DNA of 64,000 bases, from NCBI GenBank assembly GCA_025210745.1, contig JAOARC010000041.1:1-64000 (forward strand). The letters run 5' to 3'. Origin of the DNA: Bacteriovoracaceae bacterium. Lineage in GTDB: Bacteria; Bdellovibrionota; Bacteriovoracia; Bacteriovoracales; Bacteriovoracaceae. The stretch's first letter is position 1. The number at the start of each line of letters is the position of its first letter. Of this stretch, positions 60,099-64,000 are shown one piece after another. A program made the position numbers and the translations under genes. The notes under the pieces are model-generated. The model did no database searches and was not told where the DNA came from. It worked only from the letters and a program-made list of their open reading frames with translations.

Positions 60099-60844
60099 AT
60101 AAGAAAATCATTATCACCCAAAGAGATAGACAGGTTCTCAGAGGTTTATTTGAGCAAAAAGTAATGGATCAAGAAACAGTGAAACAAGCTTTCTTTAAAG
60201 AAAAAAGCATTAGTGCTTGTGTAAAAAGAATGCAAAAACTTGTTCGTGGAGGCTATGTTAATAAGTCTGGAATACACCAAGATAAAACTAAAATGAAAAT
60301 TATCTACAGTTTATCAGTACTTGGGTTGGAAGTAATTCTTAGTCATTTTGATTTAATAAAAGACAAAGCGACTTTCAAAAGTGACAGTATCTTACATGAT
60401 TTGGAACTTTCTAAGCTGAGATATAAGATTAAAAAATATCAGAGTGTGGCCAATTATTTTTCAGAGAATGCCATTAAGAATTTCTGCTATGGCGTAGATG
60501 ACAAAAAGTTTGAACCGTATAGGAGGTTAAATTCAGATGCTGTTTTAAACATAGAGGACAATGATACAAGTTTTTTTATTGCATTTGAATATGAAAGAAG
60601 TATAAAAAGCCAAGAGCGATATATTAAAAAAATTCTTGATTATTATACTGAAAACTCTGTTAATGCTGTCTTTTACGTTTGTCAAAGTCAGACAATTTTA
60701 AATCTGATAAAACGAGTTGATGGTAGTCTATGTAAGGAGTATGGAGAATCCAAAATATACACTTGTTTGCAAGAAGATTTTTACAAAGGTATTCCTAAAT
60801 TGGCGTTTAGAAACTCAGAGAATTACATCTATGAGTTGATGTAA
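60095..60844 (+). CDS. Replic_Relax-family protein (candidate relaxase or initiator)
   Basis: This 249-residue protein has an N-terminal winged helix (TQRDRQVLRGLFEQKVMDQETVKQAFF), a GlyTyrVal linker, and a C-terminal nuclease-like domain with HDLELSKLRYKI, FKSDSILHD, RRLNSDAVLNIEDNDTSFFIAFEYERS (Asp and Glu pairs) and YTENSVNAVFYVC. This matches the replication-relaxation family used in some mobile elements. It overlaps the coupling protein gene by 4 bp. No classic HUH relaxase is seen in the window, so this is the best candidate for the DNA-processing enzyme. Confidence 0.72.
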   Translation: MNKKIIITQRDRQVLRGLFEQKVMDQETVKQAFFKEKSISACVKRMQKLVRGGYVNKSGIHQDKTKMKIIYSLSVLGLEVILSHFDLIKDKATFKSDSILHDLELSKLRYKIKKYQSVANYFSENAIKNFCYGVDDKKFEPYRRLNSDAVLNIEDNDTSFFIAFEYERSIKSQERYIKKILDYYTENSVNAVFYVCQSQTILNLIKRVDGSLCKEYGESKIYTCLQEDFYKGIPKLAFRNSENYIYELM

Positions 60845-60947
60845 TGGCATTATTTTAACATTCAATACATATTCATCATTTTGAATATCAAATTAGCTTA
60901 AACCCTTAAAATCATTAGTCTAAAACATTTTATTGAAAAAGCAGAAT

Positions 60948-61055
60948 AAAAATACGCAACTTTTTAAAATGTTGCTTCATTTACCCACTGTTTGGGAAAA
61001 TAAAGTGCAGTTTAAAAAGCGTATTTTGATTCAAATGCGAAGCAATTTTAAAAGT
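60948..61055. other. Candidate origin of transfer (nested inverted repeats)
   Basis: The 60845-61148 gap between Replic_Relax and the lipoprotein gene holds two interleaved inverted repeats. AAAAATACGC-aac-TTTTTAAA (60948-60968) pairs with TTTAAAAAGCGTATTTT (61011-61027). TTTTTAAAATGTTGCTTCATTT (60961-60982, given as positions) pairs with the 61033-61055 arm. A short CCCA-N5-TGGG lies between. The position beside the coupling protein and relaxase-like genes fits oriT. Confidence 0.5.
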
Positions 61056-61148
61056 AATGACTAAGAACTTTTAAAATTAAGAAGCATTTATTCAAGTCAA
61101 TTATTCAATGACAATAATGACTAAATTAAACCGTAGGAGGTAAATTAA

Positions 61149-61529
61149 ATGAAGAAAATATTTTTAATACTAACTTTATCAACAGTAATTGTAAGTTGCT
61201 CCACAATATCAAGGTCTAGCTGGACAGGAGCAGGTTTAGGGGCTGTCACAGGAGCAGCACTCGGACATTCTCTTAATAGAGAAAATAAAGGAAAAGGCGC
61301 ACTTGTTGGAGCTGCTCTATCAGGTCTCATTGGAGCTGGAATTGGTTATCTCACACATAAGGGATTAGAAAAGAGAGATGAAAGAGTTAGAAAAGAAACA
61401 CTCTTTAACCTTGATAAGTATGATGTTTCTTACCCCTCTGAGTTGCAGCCCACCGAGAGGAAAGGAGGAAGAGAGATTTTTATTATTACTGACGATAACG
61501 ACTTCTTAAAAAGGATCAACAAGCAATAG
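61149..61529 (+). CDS. Glycine-zipper lipoprotein of the transfer region
   Basis: Strong GTAGGAGG RBS. A signal peptide with lipobox (STVIVSC at ~14-18) is followed by a glycine-zipper pair (GAGLGAVTGAALGHSL and GALVGAALSGLIGAGIGYL) and a charged tail. Glycine-zipper lipoproteins insert into or bind the outer membrane; here it may serve as a VirB7-like stabiliser or in entry exclusion. It heads the last gene group before the methyltransferase. Confidence 0.75.
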   Translation: MKKIFLILTLSTVIVSCSTISRSSWTGAGLGAVTGAALGHSLNRENKGKGALVGAALSGLIGAGIGYLTHKGLEKRDERVRKETLFNLDKYDVSYPSELQPTERKGGREIFIITDDNDFLKRINKQ

Positions 61530-61531
61530 TA

Positions 61532-61855
61532 ATGAGAAAAACTAATACTGGTCGGCGTGTGGCGTTAACAATTGAGGCCACAAAATATCTTGAAGAATCG
61601 ATTAATGAATTAACTCAAAATAAAAAGTATATAAAAGTCACTGAGGCAAAGCTTGTATCTAAGGCTCTAGTTCTTTATTTTCAAAGATACTTCAAGAAAG
61701 ATAAAAAAGAGTTAGAAAATATCTTTTTAGACAAGAAGGCTTACTTAAAAGAAATTATTCAAAATTCTCAAAGTGATGAGGAATTAATAAATTCAGTAAA
61801 AAAATATATTGGTAAGCAGCATAGAAAAAGAGACTCTCAAGTTAATGCTATATAA
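61532..61855 (+). CDS. Ribbon-helix-helix-like small protein, possible relaxosome accessory
   Basis: This 107-residue basic protein starts 2 bp after the lipoprotein gene. The N-terminal RRVALTIEATKYLEESINELTQNKKYIKVTEAKLVSKALVLYF fits the strand-helix-helix pattern of CopG/MobC-like proteins, followed by a helical tail (YLKEIIQNSQSDEELINSVKKYI). Binding of DNA near oriT is an inference. Its 3' end overlaps the methyltransferase start. Confidence 0.55.
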   Translation: MRKTNTGRRVALTIEATKYLEESINELTQNKKYIKVTEAKLVSKALVLYFQRYFKKDKKELENIFLDKKAYLKEIIQNSQSDEELINSVKKYIGKQHRKRDSQVNAI

Positions 61856-63041
61856 CGCAGATTGTTTGGATGTCTTAAAGACATTGGAAACAAACTCTAT
61901 TGATTCAATTGTTTGTGATCCACCTTATGGAATAAATATTATGGATAAAGGATGGGATCAATCTCTTCCTATCAATGAAATCTGGAAAGAATGTTATAGA
62001 GTTCTTAGGCCTGGTGGACATATTTTAGCTTTCTCATCAGCAAGATTATATCACCACCTGGCCATTTCTATGGAGCAAGCTGGTTTTGATACTTTTAACA
62101 TGCTTAATTGGATATACAATAGTGGTTTACCAAAAGGAAAAAATCTTTCAAGAGAATTTGATCGAACAAATGATATTCCAAAGCCTGATGATGCTTTCAG
62201 AAAGTATCTTCGAGATGCCATCAAATCGAGTCAGTATAAAATCATAGAGCTTGAAAGTCTCTGTGGAACCTCTGGAATGTTTTCTCATTATTTGGGAAAA
62301 AGTCAGCCTGTTTACCCAAGTAACAAAGTATGGAGCATTTTAAAAGAAGTGCTAGAGCTTGATGAAACATATGATTCATTTTTTATTGAACTTGAAAAAA
62401 AGAGAAAAGCTTATCGAGCAATCAAAGAAAAACAATTGAATGGTAGTGGTGTCTATGCGACTACGTTTAAAAAGTCTTCTCAGATTAAAAACTATATTCC
62501 AAAAACTAAAGATGCAAAGCTTTGGGATGGATGGAAATATGGGAAACAAAGTGTAAAACCCTGTATGGAACCAATCTACTTTGGACAAAAACCACCTTTA
62601 AGACCAGTAACAAAAAATATTAAAAATTATGGAGTTGGAGCCTTAAATATAAAAGGTTGTAAGTCAAAAGGAATCGATGGAAGAATTAGAGAGCTTTCAA
62701 GTGTAATGATTGATGAGGATATTCAAAGTATTTATCCTAATGAATCAAAATCGCTATCTCTTTTTAAAAATGATAACTTCTATTTCATTGAAAAACCAAG
62801 CAAAGCAGAAAGAACTGGAAATTTTCATCCAACATTAAAACCTGTCTTACTTATGAGAAAACTTGTTCGTTTAGTAACTCCTTCTAATGGATTATGTCTT
62901 GACCCATTTATGGGATCTGGAACGACAGGTGTTGCATGTAGAGAAGAGGAAATTAGGTTTATAGGTATTGAAAAAGAAAGGGAGTATTTTGAGCTTGCTA
63001 AAGGTCGAATTCAAGAATCAGAACAAGGCTTAGCCGCATAA
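61845..63041 (+). CDS. DNA methyltransferase (N4/N6 type, DPPY)
   Basis: I take the ATG at 61845 because it starts LYNADCLDVLKTL; an in-frame TTG at 61809 is the alternative. The protein shows motif IV DPPYGINIMDKGW near the N-terminus (~33) and motif I LDPFMGSGTTGVA near the C-terminus (~360), the beta-class order. A large ~230-residue insertion of target-recognition type (TKDAKLWDGWKYGKQS) lies between. There is no restriction partner next to it, so it is likely an orphan enzyme protecting or regulating the ICE. Confidence 0.87.
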   Translation: MLYNADCLDVLKTLETNSIDSIVCDPPYGINIMDKGWDQSLPINEIWKECYRVLRPGGHILAFSSARLYHHLAISMEQAGFDTFNMLNWIYNSGLPKGKNLSREFDRTNDIPKPDDAFRKYLRDAIKSSQYKIIELESLCGTSGMFSHYLGKSQPVYPSNKVWSILKEVLELDETYDSFFIELEKKRKAYRAIKEKQLNGSGVYATTFKKSSQIKNYIPKTKDAKLWDGWKYGKQSVKPCMEPIYFGQKPPLRPVTKNIKNYGVGALNIKGCKSKGIDGRIRELSSVMIDEDIQSIYPNESKSLSLFKNDNFYFIEKPSKAERTGNFHPTLKPVLLMRKLVRLVTPSNGLCLDPFMGSGTTGVACREEEIRFIGIEKEREYFELAKGRIQESEQGLAA

Positions 63042-63060
63042 ATAAGTCAAACTAAATAAT

Positions 63061-63089
63061 AAGGGGCTTTGAAGCCTAAAGCCCCTTAA
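63061..63089 (+). terminator. Terminator after the methyltransferase
   Basis: AAGGGGCTTT (63061-63070) / AAAGCCCCTT (63078-63087) is a perfect 10-bp stem with 7-base loop followed by AATTT. It closes the transfer operon before the xis-int pair. Confidence 0.7.
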
Positions 63090-63156
63090 TTTCATGTTAA
63101 ATCAGCACTAAATAACAGAAAAATAGCTTCCTCATAATGAGGTATGGAGTTATATT

Positions 63157-63405
63157 ATGAACAACCTGTTCTTTGACATTAATTATAAAGAAAAGAAGAT
63201 AGCAGACGAGAGTAAGAAGTTAAATCATGAAGAACTTTTTAAGAAGAAAGTGTGGAAGATTAGAGATGTCGCGAGCTTTTTAGATTGCTCAATTGGTCAT
63301 GTTTATAATCTTTCAAGTCGTGATTTAATTCCAAGAAAGAAAAAAGGTAAATGCTTATATTTTGACCCAAGAGAAATTCTTGAATGGATTTTTCAAGGAG
63401 ATTAA
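63157..63405 (+). CDS. Excisionase-like HTH protein
   Basis: This 82-residue protein has a MerR/HTH_17-type motif: VWKIRDVASFLDCSIGHVYNLSSRDLIPRKKKGKCLYFDPREILEWI. Such proteins act as excisionases or control the adjacent integrase, which starts 2 bp later. The lead region before the HTH is Lys/Glu-rich. Confidence 0.82.
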   Translation: MNNLFFDINYKEKKIADESKKLNHEELFKKKVWKIRDVASFLDCSIGHVYNLSSRDLIPRKKKGKCLYFDPREILEWIFQGD

Positions 63406-63407
63406 GT

Positions 63408-64000
63408 ATGAGTGAAAATAAAAAGCGTTACGAGACAATTACATATAAAAATGTAAAAGGAATTAGAAGAGACTCTAGTTCAGGAAAATTCAGAGTTGAG
63501 AAGTATATTAGGGGAGAGAGGTTTAGTGCAACTTTCTCCAATGTTAGAGAAGCAGCTGATTGGAAAAAGAATTTTCACCCTAGCTTGTCTTTAAAAAGAA
63601 TTGATAACTCAAAAATAAAGAACAAAGCTAAAGAAAAACTAAAAGAAATTGAAGTAAAGAAAAGAAACTCCATAAAAGTAATAAATGGAAATGACCTTGG
63701 TTATACTTTTTCTGATGTTTGGGAACTTTATAAAATAAAGCATCTTTCCAAAATTGAAAAATCGTCAAGAGATAAAAGATTAGCTGATGCATCATCTTTT
63801 TATAAAGGACTGATGGATGTCAAAATGATTCATTTTAATGCCGATCTTATTTCAACTCATCTTGAGTTAAAAAAGGAAATTGCTTTACTAAACCCTAAGT
63901 CTAGACGGTTCAATTTTGATAATGACCTTAAAAGCTTAAAGGCTCTTTTAAATTGGTATCGTGAAAAATATGATGACCAATTTTCAAATCCTATCTTAAA
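63408..64000 (+). CDS. Tyrosine integrase (N-terminal part; runs off the window)
   Basis: The ATG at 63408 follows CAAGGAG. The frame is open to the window end (>197 residues). The N-terminal arm-binding domain (YKNVKGIRRDSSSGKFRVEKYIRGERFSATFSNVREAADWK) is followed by a SAM-like core-binding domain (FNFDNDLKSLKALLNWYREKYDD). The catalytic domain is beyond the edge. With the Xis-like gene just upstream it should catalyse integration and excision of the ICE at the tRNA attB. Confidence 0.83.
   Translation, partial: MSENKKRYETITYKNVKGIRRDSSSGKFRVEKYIRGERFSATFSNVREAADWKKNFHPSLSLKRIDNSKIKNKAKEKLKEIEVKKRNSIKVINGNDLGYTFSDVWELYKIKHLSKIEKSSRDKRLADASSFYKGLMDVKMIHFNADLISTHLELKKEIALLNPKSRRFNFDNDLKSLKALLNWYREKYDDQFSNPIL

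Larger units (their letters stand above)
34536..64000. mobile_element. Integrative and conjugative element (left end to beyond the window)
   Basis: The interval runs from the tRNA-like fragment to the right edge. It holds element functions only: a serine recombinase (broken), an RIT insertion, XRE regulators, a sigma54 regulatory operon, a complete-looking VirB-type conjugation set, a coupling ATPase, a Replic_Relax-like protein, a methyltransferase, an Xis-like gene and a tyrosine integrase that runs off the window. Cargo genes (cupin, NTF2-like, deoxyribosyltransferase-like, CsaA-like) are interspersed. The right end is not seen. Confidence 0.75.

Noticed and set aside
61145..61330. Minus-strand frame opposite the glycine-zipper lipoprotein
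   Set aside because: It is the mirror of Gly/Ala codons in the real gene, with no independent start signals.

Overview
The window is AT-rich, densely coded DNA from a Gram-negative bacterium: it carries LPS-export genes (lptC, lptB), many lipoproteins and outer-membrane-style proteins, mutS, aspS and rpoN. The low GC content, the lysine/alanine-repeat protein at the left edge, the many GT4/lipoprotein genes and the style of the small exported proteins resemble the Bacteriovorax/Halobacteriovorax group (Bdellovibrionota). That placement is inference from gene content only.

Positions 1-34,500 look like chromosomal backbone. In order: the end of a Lys-rich histone-like protein; a DUF502 membrane protein, a methyltransferase and a PepD-type peptidase; small membrane proteins (YggT); a surface-polysaccharide cluster (two GT4 glycosyltransferases, a beta-helix protein, a lipoprotein); a nitrilase-family enzyme; a nucleotide-sugar dehydrogenase and 4-epimerase pair; a DEAD-box helicase; an FtsB-like divisome protein; aspS; two GNAT acetyltransferases; an ORF6N-domain gene broken by one TGA; mutS; the lptC-lptB-rpoN-hpf operon; and an envelope/mechanosensing block (DUF445, AAA+ membrane ATPase, MscS, MFS, MscL).

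From about 34,536 to beyond the right edge lies an integrative and conjugative element (ICE). Its left end shows what looks like a 3'-tRNA fragment on the minus strand, followed by an orphan minus-strand terminator. Its right part carries an excisionase-like gene and a truncated tyrosine integrase. Inside are: a serine recombinase gene split by a three-recombinase RIT element (ritA-ritB-ritC with mirrored repeat ends); small exported proteins; two sister XRE regulators and a lone receiver protein; a six-gene operon (41,699-47,700) in which the genes overlap or nearly abut; and a conjugation module (48,873-63,041). The conjugation module holds TraR/DksA-like and sigma-like regulators, VirB2/3/4/5/6/8/9/10-like proteins, an FtsK-like coupling ATPase, a Replic_Relax-like protein, a candidate oriT, a glycine-zipper lipoprotein and a DNA methyltransferase.

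The six-gene operon is the most unusual part. It encodes a sigma54-dependent response regulator, a short secreted protein without cysteine, a radical SAM/SPASM-like enzyme, a GNAT acetyltransferase, a peptide-binding-type lipoprotein and a membrane histidine kinase. A well-formed sigma54 (-24/-12) promoter and repeated TTCTCA-N4-TGAGAA palindromes precede it. A related palindrome and a weaker sigma54-like site precede the conjugation genes. My reading (inference) is an enzymatically modified secreted peptide that is sensed by the lipoprotein/kinase pair, amplifies its own operon through the sigma54 activator, and may switch on transfer of the ICE. RpoN itself is encoded in the backbone at 25,693.
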